A program made the translations under genes and the position numbers. Of a stretch of DNA of 64,000 nucleotides, positions 1-11,393 are shown in pieces. Source of the DNA: Liopterus haemorrhoidalis (taxonomy: Eukaryota; Arthropoda; Insecta; Coleoptera; Dytiscidae); NCBI GenBank assembly GCA_963971575.1, contig OZ020616.1, positions 36,994,306 through 37,058,305 on the forward strand. Reading direction: 5' to 3'. The first letter of the stretch is position 1. Each line of letters starts with the position of its first letter. Below the pieces are notes generated by a model. It saw only the letters and a list, made by a program, of their open reading frames with translations, did no database searches and was not told the origin of the DNA.

Positions 1-378
1 GGTTTTAGAAAGGTCACCATGGGTTTATTTTATGTAAAATTTTATAATGTACATTCAGCGCTGTCCAACTGGCAGCCCGCGAAATATAGTACATTTTACA
101 TCAAATTTTAAATAAATATCAAATTGAGCTGAGTATTCATTTATTCAGCGATCCATTCAAAATCGATATTAGCTCCGCTGATCCTAAATATCAAATGGAA
201 TTGGGCGACCTGCAGGCTGACCCATTTATTGGATCTAGTGGAGCAACTGGATAGAAGTGTTCAAACTTTTGGATAAAGAAAAATATTCAAAAATGAGAGA
301 CTTTGGACTTCAAATAATTACTATGTTCGGAAATACATATGTATATCTACGGGCGCGCATTCTCTGACATGCAATATA

Positions 379-1635
379 CAAGGTGTCTCAAAAGAAATTT
401 TATATTTAGTGGATCGATTAAAAAAAAAGTAAGCCGTATATAGAAAAAATGTTTATTAATTATTAAAATACACTTATTGGGGATTTATTTCTTAAAAATA
501 ATATCGTCTAAATGTAGACCCTCGCGTTCTCGGCACTCATTTAATCGAACAGTAAAATTACTTATGACGTCTCGGCAGGTGGACTCAGGGATGGCTGCCA
601 TTTCGTGACGGATATTTTCTTTCAAATGCGCCAGTGAAGTCGGTTTATTGGCGTAAACTTTAGATTTAAGATAACCCCATAGGAAAAAGTCCATAGCGGT
701 TAAATCTGGACTGCGTGGAGGCCAATTTATGTCACCTCTCCGGGAGATCAATTTGCCTGAGAAAATTTCACGAACACGTGGCAGAGACATATTGGACGTG
801 TGTGAAGTTGCTCCGTCCTGTTGGAACCATGTTCTTTGGTTATAGCCAGGAAAGTTTTGCAGTTCAGGTACCAAGAAGTTGTCTAACATCTCCACATAAC
901 GCTCTGAATTCACTGTAACTGCACGCCCCCTTTCGTCTTCAAAAAAGTAAGGGCCGATAATTCCTCGCGCCGACATCGCAGCCCATACGGCCACTTTAGG
1001 CGAATGTAGGGGTTTCTGATGTTTGCGTTTCGGATTCGTTGCACTCCAGTAGCGGCAGTTCTGCTTATTTACGTGGCCATTAAGATGAAAATGAGCTTCA
1101 TCCGAAAACAAAATGTTGGTAAACGTTGAAAATCGCTCAATCACCTGATTTACGAAATTAAGCCTCTGACTGGCATCTTTGGGCTTTAATTCTTGCACCA
1201 ATTGATCTATGCACATTTAAAGCACTTGCGCGCTTCCGAATTGAAAGGTTCGGGTCGTCACGAACAGACTGATTAACATTCTCCACGTTTTCTACCGTTC
1301 TTGATGACCTAGGCCGCCCGGATTTTGATTTATCCAGCGTTGTACCAGTCTCTTCAAACTTTTTAACCCAATGTCGAATGAGAGGAATGATTGGCGCATC
1401 ATTTAAGTGGCGAAAACCTCGAATACTGCAGAATTTTCTACGCGCTACAGTTGCCGAATCACCGTTTTTGTAAAACTCTCGCACGCATAACGCGCGGTCT
1501 TCTCCCGAGAAACGCTCCATAGCGATTGAATTCCCAAGAGCCAGGCTACCGATTGACTTAACCCCCGCGCCCCTCGGATACGTTGCGTTCACGCAGTAAG
1601 CTAAATAAATATAAAATTTCTTTTGAGACACCTTG
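379..1635 (-). mobile_element. Tc1/mariner-type transposon with perfect 30-bp inverted ends
   Basis: The left end (CAAGGTGTCTCAAAAGAAAT onward, 379-408) and the right end (1606-1635) are perfect inverted repeats of about 30 bp. Both are flanked by TA (TATA on each side). The length is about 1.26 kb, usual for mariner. Perfect ends despite a damaged transposase suggest a recent insertion of an already broken copy. Confidence 0.88.
485..1520 (-). pseudogene. mariner-like transposase, broken by an internal deletion/frameshift
   Basis: Two overlapping reading frames together make one transposase. The N-terminal part (1520 down to about 1158) starts MERFSGEDRALCVREFYKNG and holds the helix-turn-helix region. 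The C-terminal part (1216 down to 485) holds the DDE/D core: the first Asp in FSDEAHFHLNG, the second in QQDGATSHT and the third in RSPDLTAMDFFLWGYLK. I count 36 residues between the second and third Asp. The frame change near 1158-1216, with a few residues of the linker missing, inactivates it. The start at 1520 was chosen because the longer frame runs into the right terminal repeat. Confidence 0.85.
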
Positions 1636-1990
1636 TATAAAGTCAAAATATAGAAACAGGTTAAAAGACTCCACTCTTCAAAATATAGTTAGACTTGCCA
1701 CAACAAATATTGATATGGACATAAAAGAAATTGTTGCTCAACAACTACGGCCACAATGTCCCATTAAATACCTTGGTAATATTCTGACTGTGTTTTTATT
1801 ATTCTAGTTATGCCTAGTTATATTTTTAGTTATGTATTATTTTTGTCTTTATTTTTATCGTATAAATAAAATAAATTTTGAATTGATATGAACTGACTTT
1901 TCATTTACCTATACTTTTTTGCCCCCGAAATGACTGCTAAAGAAAAAATGGACCGCGGGCTAAGATAAGTTGGACAGCGCTGATGTACAT

Positions 1991-2570
1991 ATATCATCCG
2001 ACTCTGGGTAATGATTTCTGATTATAAAATGGGTCTGGAGCCAATAAGCCTGATAAACAATCCTACACAAACATGTTTCTCGCTACTACATAAATTTGAG
2101 TCCTAAGACATTAAAGTGCCCAGGGTTTACAAATCAGGTACGCTTGTGCATCCTCTGATCCTATAATTTTAGTTGTGGGAAAGCGGCATCCTACATCTCC
2201 AGCCCTGTTAGCATAGTGGTTGTATCAATAACGTAACTAGTATTTACTATATTTTTCATTTTTTTTTTTTTTTTTTTTATTGGCTTATTTGATTCTATAT
2301 ATCTTCAAGAGTATCCCATTAAAATTTCAAGTTAATCGGAAGAAAATTGACTGAGATATACTCATTTTAATACTAGTATCTATTATTTGTTTTTTCGCGC
2401 CTATCGTATGTATGTGGCGTTGTATCGCTTTTGTGCGCATGTGGCTTTAATATCGATATCAGCTGCTTTATACTCTTAGAGAGGGGACTCTAAGTAGAGG
2501 AAAAAATTTAATATTTATTTAATAAAAATACATTCTTTATTTTTAAACGCATTTTCTGAAAAATAGCTTT
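1991..2570. other. AT-rich intergenic stretch, no feature recognised
   Basis: I see no coding potential, RNA gene or clear terminal repeats here, apart from a poly-T run near 2259-2278. Confidence 0.5.
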
Positions 2571-2911
2571 TTTTGATGCGGTGTACATCATAACTCAAAA
2601 ACTAATGAATGGATCTTTCTGAAATTTTGCACACTTCTTTATAAATCATTTTACTAGGTAGTGACGTTGAGTTTTTGCTTTTATTTTGAATATTTTTTTT
2701 TTATAACCATTTTTCCGATTACCAAACACGATTTTTTACGTTTTTTTTTCGATTTTTTGACTTCGTCGTTCCAAAAATTTAAAACTCAATTTAATAAAAA
2801 AAAAAAACTCGACGTCACTACCTGAAGAAACTTTTAAACTAACCAAAACTTTTTGAATTATATGTTTCAGATGATTGTGTCACTAGATATCGTGTACACC
2901 GCAAATCAACT
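2571..2911. mobile_element. possible MITE with short inverted ends
   Basis: A sequence like TTTGATGCGGTGTACATCAT at the left (about 2571) recurs inverted at the right, where CGTGTACACCGCAAATCA ends near 2911. The interior is AT-rich and non-coding. No target duplication was identified, so the call is weak. Confidence 0.35.
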
Positions 2912-3373
2912 TTTTTTTTTTTAGTGTTTACTAAAAAATGACGCCAATGGCTCGTTTTTCAATAAAAATGTAACGCAATACTCTTCAAGTGTTGTTCTTT
3001 AAGATAGACTTTCACCCATTTAGCTTACCTTTACCAGATTTCCACAAATCGTTCTTAAATATATGTTTAAAAAATGCAATGTTAACCATAAACATAAACT
3101 ACAGTAAAAGTCCGAAAAGTTTGGTACCACAAACCCAAATTTTTCGAAACTCGTCCACTAGATCTGCTGGTGTGTTCCTTCTATAAGCATTGCAGCAGAC
3201 GCAACACAAATCGCGAAAAATAAATAAATAAATGTCTGTTTTTCGAACTTGTATTTTATATGAAAAGGTTGTGTTAATAAATTAGTATAAAATAAACTAT
3301 ACTTTTATAAAATACAGTAAAATTTGGCTTAAGTGACCACCGAAAGTACCAATTCAACCTTCGACACGTTAGA

Positions 3374-3929
3374 CGGTGGGCAAACTTTTTTTTGAAGAGG
3401 GCCAGTTTGCGCAAATAGTGTAAATAGCGCAAAAAAATAATAATAATCGCTCTAGCTAGAAAATTCAGCTTTATTACAAAGTAGTACTGTTGAGTTGCTA
3501 CAATCTAATAACTCTTTAAACTGATCAACAGTTTCGCCGAAATCAACGATAGTATAATAAAGTCACTTGAGCACGTTGCGTGGAATGCTTTGTTATTTAT
3601 TTTATTTATTTTACATCGGCCTATTTCTGCAACGAGGCTAATCGCCGATGCCTGGGGGCAAGCTCCTACACATGGATGAGGGGTGAATTATTGTGAAATG
3701 AGAGTAATGTAAACATATTATTCTCGCCTGAATAATATCACCAACGGAGGAGAATCGAACTACCAACCTTACTATCCAGACTGTTATCACCAGTCCAAAC
3801 TGCACGATCTAACGAGCTCGGCCAATCCGCTGGCTTTTTTATTGGCCACAGTAAAGATAAGTTTTTACTAATATAATAATTTATGAAGGGCCGCATGTAA
3901 AACTATCAAGGGCCGCGGTTTGCCCACAG
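3374..3929. mobile_element. hAT-like MITE carrying a SINE
   Basis: The left end CGGTGGGCAAAC and right end GTTTGCCCACAG are imperfect inverted repeats of the short hAT kind. Next to them are matching GGGCCAG and GGGCCGC blocks. The interior contains the tRNA-derived SINE at 3592-3834. No exact 8-bp duplication is visible. Confidence 0.45.
3592..3834 (-). repeat. tRNA-derived SINE (or tRNA pseudogene with tail)
   Basis: Read on the minus strand, the head contains an A-box-like TGGCCGAGCTCGTTAG and, about 50 bases on, a B-box-like GTAGTTCGATTCTCC. These are the two internal RNA polymerase III promoter blocks of tRNA genes. The body continues for about 130 bases and ends in an AT-rich TTTATTTA-like tail (minus-strand 3' end near 3592). 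No functional cloverleaf can be folded by eye. Confidence 0.55.
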
Positions 3930-4900
3930 ACAGATGGTCACCTTACGCAGAAAGAGGGATGTAGGTGTTTTTGAATGAAATCACAAGATTTGAAATAAGC
4001 AAAAAGCCTGACTGTAAGAAATATAATATGAAATACAAAAAAAAAATAAACGAAACAGTAGGGTATATTCTAATCAAAAACTCAGAGAAGAGAAAACAAT
4101 ACAACAAATTCAAATTTTTGAAATGAAGACATATCAACATACAACTTGTATTCACACTACAACAAATGAAAAATCTAATTAACAAATACCTGGAAAAGAG
4201 AGAAATAAACTAAATGTTGCTAGTCATTAATAACGGAGATATCCCTCTTAAGATGTTTAAAAATTTCAAAAGAATTTAGGAAATTTAATTTAAACATCTT
4301 ATCTACAAAGTACAATGGTGACAAATATTTTATATTTAAGTACAATATGATCGCTACAAATTGAATTACATTCTTTAAAATGTAATAAGGGCAAAAGACT
4401 AAAAGTCCATCTATGGTTTCTGAAACTAAAACACGACTTAAGTTAGGATATTAACGACAATTTTCGTAGTAAATAGTCACTTTAAATATTATTTTCAGAA
4501 ATGAATAAAGTAATTTTAAAAGTGATTATGAATACCGATGTAAACTTTTTTTATGCTCACTTTACCCAAGATGATTTCTTATCTTGGGACATGACCAAAG
4601 AGTTCAATAGTCTCAATAGGTAGGTGGTCACTATAGGCAGATAAATCCTCATTGCATAAGATATTATGATATCACATTAACAGGTTTTATTGTACGTAAC
4701 CTTTGCTTTTAATTGTATACTGTATTTTTCTTTTATATTATTCATTTTTAAACGCAATTTAAAACTAAACGCTCTTTTTTGTGGTGAAAATGTTTATGGT
4801 TGCATTTTTGTCAGGTGTTGATTTTATTGTTCTTTAAAACTGCTCCCGTTTTCAGAAAATGTCGAAGAAGTCAGAAAAAGAAGTCGAAAATGTCAGAAAA
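3930..4900. other. AT-rich stretch without recognisable features
   Basis: Only short random frames are present, with no conserved protein pattern and no terminal repeats that I could pair. Confidence 0.45.
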
Positions 4901-4901
4901 A

Positions 4902-4934
4902 GTCAGAAAATCCAGGCATTCCGGATTTTCTGAC
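4902..4934. repeat. 12-bp perfect hairpin
   Basis: GTCAGAAAATCC and its complement GGATTTTCTGAC are separated by 9 bases. It follows a run of GTCAGAAAA/GTCGAAAA short repeats (4863-4910). It lies downstream of the minus-strand gene at 5139-6221. A role in transcript ending is possible but unproven. Confidence 0.5.
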
Positions 4935-5138
4935 TTTTTTTTTCACTATTGTAATCAGTTGAATTATTAATAACCTTATTGTGTCATATGTTACGTTTTT
5001 TATGCTATTAATAGAAATAAATAAATTGCAAATAAGTGTGGCTTTCCTTAGGGAAAAGGCGATATATTTCCGGTTTGTCATTTTCAATATCTGGTCACTT
5101 ATACAATAAACTAATTAAATTAAATTTGTGAGTCATAC

Positions 5139-6221
5139 CAAGTGCAGGACATGGTCCATCTGGAGAAGGGGTCGAAGGAGGTCTTATGAAAGAGTCCTGC
5201 ATGTTAAATTCCACATCATGCAACTCCTTCAAGCACAACCATTCACCATCAACCGATACTCGAAAATTACATAAGTAAATAGTGTCTTGAGCACCAGCCA
5301 TATCCTGGTCCATGGTGACCCGAGACTCAGAAGCTTCGATAGCTTTCATTTCTCAAAAAAATACCTTTACGATCAATGTACTTTTACACATAAAACAAAA
5401 TTACAAAAAAAGAAAATAAAAACATTAAAATTTACTCCATATTTTTGTAAACATAAATAATACCAAATTAATAAAAAAAGAAAATAATCCTATAGGATGT
5501 AATTTAATGAATACAACACAAGAAGCACTCAAAATCTGTTTAGTTATCAAAAATATACAATCACAGCACCAATTTTCAACTAATTGTGTTGTGGAAAAGA
5601 CTTAGTAGGCGAATGTTATTGATTTCAACAAAATATGGGGGTACACAGGTGGAAGGATCAATACTCAACAGGATAACAACACTGCTTCCATCTGTTGCTG
5701 AATCCTTGCAAAATATAAGATATTTTTAAATAGGAGGTCCTGACAAATGAAACAACTTATTCTATTTTATTGTTGTTAGCTATTACTATCATGCAAATTT
5801 TGCGAAATATTTGTTTAAAGATAAAATTTAACCATTGTACTCTATAGAATTTATCCCTAAAGCATATATTAGGATAATTTAACTTAAAAATATGTTACAA
5901 GTTCAAATTCCATAAGAATATGCTAAATTTTAACTTAAATTTTTTTGGGGAGTATTTGTTATTGTTTATACTTAGATTGACAAAGGTCAAGAATAGGTAG
6001 ATCACTTAAGTATATCAGCTGTAACGTTTCAAAATATAAGTACCTTTATCCATTTTCCCATTTTTTCTTCGTCGATTTTGAGAAACAAAATATGTAGGCC
6101 ATTGAAATTCCCGTATAGAAGACAATGAAGGAGATCTTGAAAAACTTCTGTTATCAGAATGAGTTGAATTTGTTAAAGAAGTTGGAGTTATTGGCGAACC
6201 TTCACTACTTGCAACAGCCAT
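5139..6221 (-). CDS. unidentified gene, first two coding exons (3' end not found)
   Basis: I do not recognise this protein. Exon 1 runs from 6221 down to 6044, starting MAVASSEGSPITPTSLTNST, and is rich in Ser/Thr (many SP and RS dipeptides, probably phosphorylated or disordered). It ends at a GT donor in phase 1. Exon 2 starts at 5351 after a T-rich AG acceptor and rejoins in frame. It holds a hydrophobic, ordered-looking stretch (TIYLCNFRVSVDGEWLCLKE) followed by a proline-rich segment. A good donor (GTATGA) follows at 5138. If it is not used, the frame stops at 5095. The upstream end faces PSMA6 at about 630 bp, so the two may share a bidirectional promoter. Matching phases and the conserved-looking block make a real gene likely. 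Later exons must lie below 5100 or outside the window. Confidence 0.6.
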
Positions 6222-6850
6222 TCTAATTATTGTACATCAAAAAAATAATAAACATATCAATTTACACAAATCACAGAATTATAAACACCACTTTATTAAA
6301 AATATATTTATTTATAAATTATCATTGTAATTTTTATGCGTTTAGTTATGCTCAAAAATCACTTCGACGGAAAATTTAAAACATAATTATTCATTTCTAA
6401 ATTAATATTTTTAGTGTCCATATGATTATTTGACAAATGGACGGTTGACGGATGAAAACGAAACTAGCGGTATCTCGGAGAATAATAATAATAAGCTCTG
6501 ACAGATCCGTAACAATTAAATTAATGCAATTATTCTTTTGACAAAACTCAAATATTTTTTAACAAATATTTGGAAGTCAGTCAAAGAAACAATTTGAATA
6601 TTTGTAGCAATACTAAGAACTTTGAGTAATATAACTTCGCCATATTTATTTATACCGTCTTTTTCTTTATAATATTACTTTAAATTTAAATGTTGACGTT
6701 TAATTTTTTTGTAGTACAGCTCTGCGAAGAGTACGGTGAGTCGTGAATTTGAAGAGAAATATTTAGTAATCCAAGTAACAAGTTTTGGTCAACAAAAGTT
6801 CGGCTTTTTACTTAAGGTACTAATATTATAGTAATTAATAGTCTAAAATA
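6222..6850. promoter_or_regulatory. shared upstream region between two divergent genes
   Basis: These 629 bases separate the start codons of the minus-strand unknown gene and PSMA6. No TATA box can be placed with confidence. The segment 6716-6850 probably holds the PSMA6 5' untranslated region. No transposon ends are seen here, unlike almost every other gap in the window. Confidence 0.45.
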
Positions 6851-7591
6851 ATGGCTAGAGGAAGTAGTGCTGGTTTTGATCGTCACATAACCATCTTTTC
6901 GCCGGAGGGTCGTTTGTATCAAGTAGAATATGCTTTTAAAGCAATTAATCAAGCAGGTTTAACATCAATTGCATTAAAAGGAGTAGACACAGCAGTATGT
7001 GTTACACAAAAGAAAATTCCAGACAAACTTATCGAAGCAAGTACTATCACTCACCTATTTCAACTAACGGACCAAGCAGGATGCGTGATGACTGGCATGA
7101 TTGCAGACAGTAAGTCCCAAGTTCAGCGAGCAAGATACGAAGCAGCTAATTTTAAATACAAGAATGGTTATGTGATGCCCGTTGATACACTGTGTAGAAG
7201 AATAGCTGATATTTCTCAAGTGTACACTCAAAACGCAGAAATGCGACCACTCGGTTGCAGTATGATTATAATTGCGTATGATGAACTACAAGGGCCTTGC
7301 GTTTTTAAAACTGATCCAGCTGGATATTTCTGCGGTTATCGTGCTGTAAGCGTTGGTGCCAAGCAAACTGAAGCGAACAGTTATTTAGAGAAGAAATTAA
7401 AGAAGAAACAAGATCTTAGTCATGACGAAGCAATTCAGTTAGCGATAAGTTGTTTATCATCTGTATTGTCTGTAGATATGAAACCTACAGAAATTGAAGT
7501 TGGTGTTGTTTCGAAAGATAACCCATTATTCCGTAAACTTAATGAAGCTGAAATTGATAAGCACTTGACAGCAATCGCTGAGAAGGACTAA
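6851..7591 (+). CDS. PSMA6: proteasome subunit alpha type-6 (20S core, alpha1 position)
   Basis: This 246-residue protein is a structural alpha subunit of the 20S proteasome, the cytosolic and nuclear protease that degrades ubiquitinated proteins. Alpha subunits form the outer gating rings and are not catalytic. The N-terminal alpha signature is clear ([20 protein letters not shown], residues 9-28), followed by the [15 protein letters not shown] segment of the alpha-6 type and a central [10 protein letters not shown] strand. The length equals the family norm. The frame is one uninterrupted exon from the ATG at 6851 to the TAA at 7589-7591. The absence of introns, where neighbouring genes have many, is notable, but there is no poly-A tail or target duplication to argue for a retrocopy, and the frame is intact. 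Confidence 0.97.
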   Translation: MARGSSAGFDRHITIFSPEGRLYQVEYAFKAINQAGLTSIALKGVDTAVCVTQKKIPDKLIEASTITHLFQLTDQAGCVMTGMIADSKSQVQRARYEAANFKYKNGYVMPVDTLCRRIADISQVYTQNAEMRPLGCSMIIIAYDELQGPCVFKTDPAGYFCGYRAVSVGAKQTEANSYLEKKLKKKQDLSHDEAIQLAISCLSSVLSVDMKPTEIEVGVVSKDNPLFRKLNEAEIDKHLTAIAEKD

Positions 7592-7859
7592 CACAACTAT
7601 TTTTAATTACATCTATAATTTTTCTATTATATTTTCTTCGAACTTGGTCAATTTTAACTTTCTTTGTATTAAAATGATTTGTTCTTAATAATACAATATT
7701 AAATGAATATAAAATTGTATATAGTGTATTTCTTTTACTTATTAAACGTAAGGGGATTCTGCATTCCTTACGTAAGACGTTCAAACGTATGTTTATATTG
7801 AATAGTTGATATTTTATCTCGGTGAAACCCAATTGCTTCTTAAATGAAACACTGTTCAG

Positions 7860-8390
7860 TTTCTCTAAAATTTTTATTCGTCACACCCTACATATTCAAC
7901 AAAATCAAACATAAATATCTGTAAAAATCATAGATTATTATTTGGTTTAGTTGTATTTTTTTTCTAATTCATTACTCTATATGTTAATCTACATGCAACG
8001 ACTCAAGCGTATGATATTTTAAATATATTAAACATGTAATGAACAGACAATTTTTGCTCAAGCTATTCAGCTGATCAAAATCAATAAAAATATGTATAAA
8101 GACCATAGATGATTTGTTGATTCGGTTGTATTTTGTTTTATTAGATTCTGAATTCTACCACAAATAATACAACGGATAATCTATGGTCTTTATATATATT
8201 TTTGTTTGATTTAAATAAATCGTATAGTTATGGGTAAAGAATACGCGTGAGACCTTAAAACATGCAATAAACTGACAATTTTTAGCTAAACTATTGAACC
8301 GATCAATATCAAACAAATATATGCGTAATGACTACAGATTATTCGTTGATTTAGTAGTATTTTTTTTTTCTTTTCTCTATAAATCTGGTC
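7860..8390. repeat. degenerate direct and inverted repeats around ACCATAGATGATT
   Basis: Three related segments (near 7905-7955, 8070-8140 and 8300-8355) repeat the order CAATCAAA..AAATAT..AGATTATT..GTTGATT..GTATTTT. The segment 8086-8116 also recurs inverted at 8162-8204. This is probably an old MITE cluster. There is no coding potential. Confidence 0.5.
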
Positions 8391-8403
8391 GTTACATAAA
8401 ATC

Positions 8404-8892
8404 TATACCAAATGCTTAAACCAAAGGGAACTTTTATTTTCTTAAGTTGTCACGAGTTAACTTTCTAACGGTCGAATTGGGTTTTTGCTAAATGCCACAC
8501 ATGATCAAAAGTCTCATTCAATGTTTAAAAGTTATTGGATTTCTAAATTTAGTTCTGCTAAAAATCATAGAAACATACTGTTTACTATTGCAAACATTAA
8601 AGCGGAACTAAATGAAATTTTTCTTTTTTTAATGTGTTACAAGCTCTAACAAGCAAAATGATCTAAAGCTTCATTCAATTGTTAAAAGTTACTAGATTTG
8701 AAAATCTAGTTCTTCTTAAACCAAAGAAATCAGCTATAGTTGTTTTCTTAAATATAACAACCACAGTCCTTAGACTGTATGGTTGCCTCACTTCGAGTGA
8801 GTCATTTATTTTAATATGCCCAATAAACATTGACAACTTATAAAAATAAAATTCCATTTAGTTCCATTTAAATGTTTGGAATAGCCTGTATA
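8404..8892. mobile_element. MITE with about 50-bp inverted ends (family also at 36843-37302)
   Basis: The left arm (8404-8455) and right arm (8831-8892) are imperfect inverted repeats around GGAACTAAATGGAATTTTTA and TTAAGTTGTCA. The same arms flank the segment at 36843-37302, and a partial relative lies at 45700-45810. An internal partial copy of the arm occurs near 8590-8650. It lies in the 5' flank of TBCK. Confidence 0.6.
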
Positions 8893-9070
8893 TATGCAAT
8901 GATTCCCTTACATAAAGTATGCAGGATCCTCTTAACTGTAAGCTGTGAAAATAAAAATAAAAACATGATTAATTTATTCAGTGTCAGATTATTTTTGTTT
9001 TTACAACTCCAGTTTTGTATCATAATATCACACAGAGTTGTAACATTGTGCTCTGTGTGTTGCAGGCACA

Positions 9071-9275
9071 ATGCAGCTCAAAGTGCTGGAAAATGAGCAA
9101 ATGCAACTGGGAGCGATGACATTTTTTGCTCGACCCCATAAAGGTGAAACGTGTGGCAGTAATGGATTACCTTTAACACCTAATTCAATAACAATTTATG
9201 GTCGTTCACAAATATTGAAAACAATTCTTCATCCCAATCTTTCTCAATATTTAGATATCATCAGGGGAAAACATG
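9071..9275 (+). CDS. TBCK: TBCK exon 1 (pseudokinase N-lobe)
   Basis: Residues 1-68. It contains [13 protein letters not shown] and [16 protein letters not shown], the most conserved N-terminal TBCK block. The start at 9071 is preceded by TTGCAG|GCACA, so translation begins just after a splice acceptor. It ends in phase 1 at GTTCGT. Confidence 0.93.
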
Positions 9276-11357
9276 GTTCGTATTTTTTTTATTAGGGGTT
9301 TGCTTTATTAGTAATTCAAAATTTTTTTAGAACGAACTATAGTTGTTGCTCAATATTGTGGGCACGCTTTGAACAAAGATGAAGCTAGAAAAATTATAAA
9401 TAAAGATGATTTGATTCCCATTGCATTTGAACTTATCACAGCGTTAGATATTTTACATAGTCGTAAAATGGTGCATCGTAATTTAAATCCAGAAAATATT
9501 CTACTACAAACAGATAAAAGTATAAAATTATTTAATTTTGGTTTGTATTATATGACTGGAAACGGAAAATACGTTTCATTTCCGATAGGGTAAGTACAAT
9601 TTCTTTTTACTTTTGTTTATATAGGCGTACCCTGCTTTGGTAGGATTCGTTCATATGACTGATACGACGGCTTCATACTATAGTATCACTGGCGTAGGGG
9701 GTTAGAAGCCCCCTTAAAATCAGCTAGTTTAGGTTTTTTTTTTTTTACCCGTCCCTGATGAAATCGTCCTGCCTACGCCACTGTACAGTATGGAGACGTT
9801 ACAGGCGTTACAGTTTTTATTTTAAATATGTATTGTTAAGTTACGTCGATTGTGTAACTTTCACATATTTCAGGACATCGTAGATATGTATGTATATATC
9901 AGTGATGCGCAACGTTTTTCCTTCGACGGGCCGTTTACAAGAATTATTCTATAGCCGCGAGCCGCAGGTGGAGGAACGAATATCATTTTACATATTGAAA
10001 AATAGAAAATTTCTTTTTATATAAAGAATGACTCAATATACGTACAATGTATAATTTTAATTTTTGTGTGTAGCCAGAGTTGTGCCATATACTCAGTAAA
10101 AGTAATTTAAATACCAAATACCAATCAAAGTATTTGAAATACTATGGAAATATTTACCAAGGAAATATTAGAAATACATAATAAGAAAATATTTGAAATA
10201 TTTACTAAGGAAATATTTGAAATACTAGGAAAATATTTGCAAAACTAGGAAAATAATTTAAATACTCTGAAATATTTAAAATACTTCTAAAGTATATCAA
10301 AAACTGACATTATCAGACAACAAATATCAAACATATATACCATGGAAAAAGTATTTGCAAATATAAATATCAAAATAATTTTTTCGAAGAATTTGAAATA
10401 CAATATTTCAAATACCAGTAAGTAATTGAAGTACTTTATTTCAAATATTCCCAGCTCTATGTTCGGCAACTATTTATTTTATTAATTTCATACCAGAATT
10501 ACATGTTTTATATAAATACTAGAAGAAAAGCCCGTCATTCGACGGGGTAAAAGTAGTCACCAACTTAAAAAGAAACTCTCGGTACAATATTAGACTAGCG
10601 ATGGTGTTTATTGATAAGTCATATCTCATATCTATAGTCCGTTCAAAGGTGAGTATGCAGTACAGGACATATGAAGTAGTTCTGTTTAATACTCTTTAAT
10701 GGGTTTACACAATGACGCTATCCTTTTCTTGCTTGTCAACGTTGCCAGCTCTAAAACGCGCTGATCTGTGAAGACGCAGTATTCTACAAATGGTCATTTG
10801 TTTTTGTTGATTTTTATAAGAATTGATTTCTGTAAATCATACGAGTTTTTCATATTATTATAATTGACATATTTGACACTTTTACAACATTTGGCAACAC
10901 CACTCCCATTTGCCATAAGAGCAATACTGCATTCTCACCTTTGAACGGACTATAGCTTTCTTTCTAAATATAATAAATTGTCAAGTAAATGCCCAGAATC
11001 AGAAATTAATATGGAGCTACTGTTCATGTTAAACAGCAATTAGGTTATTCATATTTAATAATTACAGGAAAAAAAAAAATGATAATAATTTAAAAAAAAA
11101 AATAAGTTGCGTTAATTTGTTGGCAAGCACACCACAAAACTTCTTTAAAAACTACATTTTTGTTATGCCCTCACCTTAACATCCGGCGCACGTTAAGGCG
11201 TCAAGTCGGGATCGGGGGGAGCTAACTCAATCCTAGAAATGAAAGCTGGATATCCTTGGGAAGATCCAGTTATAATAGTGGCAGTTATTCGATATATATA
11301 TATATATATATAAACGGAGAATTTCTTTCTTCTCGTCATTTTCCAACTATTCCAAAC

Positions 11358-11393
<36 letters not shown>

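Larger units (their letters stand above)
161..1807 (+). pseudogene. hAT-family transposase C-terminal remnant split by a mariner insertion
   Basis: Plus-strand translation left of the mariner (about 161-378) and right of it (1638-1807) gives parts of one protein. The right part reads RNRLKDSTLQNIVRLATT and then an Asp-rich tail, a pattern known near the C terminus of insect hAT-like transposases. The frame is continuous if the mariner and one copy of the TA target are ignored, which shows that the insertion landed inside the coding sequence. The left part contains stops. Only the C-terminal region survives, so this is a dead fragment. Confidence 0.55.
56..1982. mobile_element. hAT-type element, interrupted by a mariner element
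   Basis: The ends are inverted repeats beginning CAGCGCTGTCCAACT at 56 and ending with its complement at 1982. Both are flanked by ATGTACAT (47-54 and 1983-1990), an 8-bp target duplication with one extra T at the left junction. The interior carries pieces of a hAT-type transposase on the plus strand on both sides of a mariner insertion (379-1635). The element is decayed and not expected to be active. Confidence 0.7.

Noticed and set aside
715..918. Plus-strand 67-codon frame inside the mariner element
   Set aside because: It is the antisense shadow of the transposase coding sequence on the minus strand.
6851..7591. PSMA6 as a processed retrocopy
   Set aside because: There is no poly-A tail, no target duplication and no damage to the frame, and it has a clean divergent promoter region. 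Intronless alone is not enough.
7539..7832. Minus-strand 97-codon frame over the PSMA6 3' end
   Set aside because: It overlaps the end of PSMA6 and its 3' flank, has no recognisable motif and an amino-acid make-up typical of AT-rich random frames.
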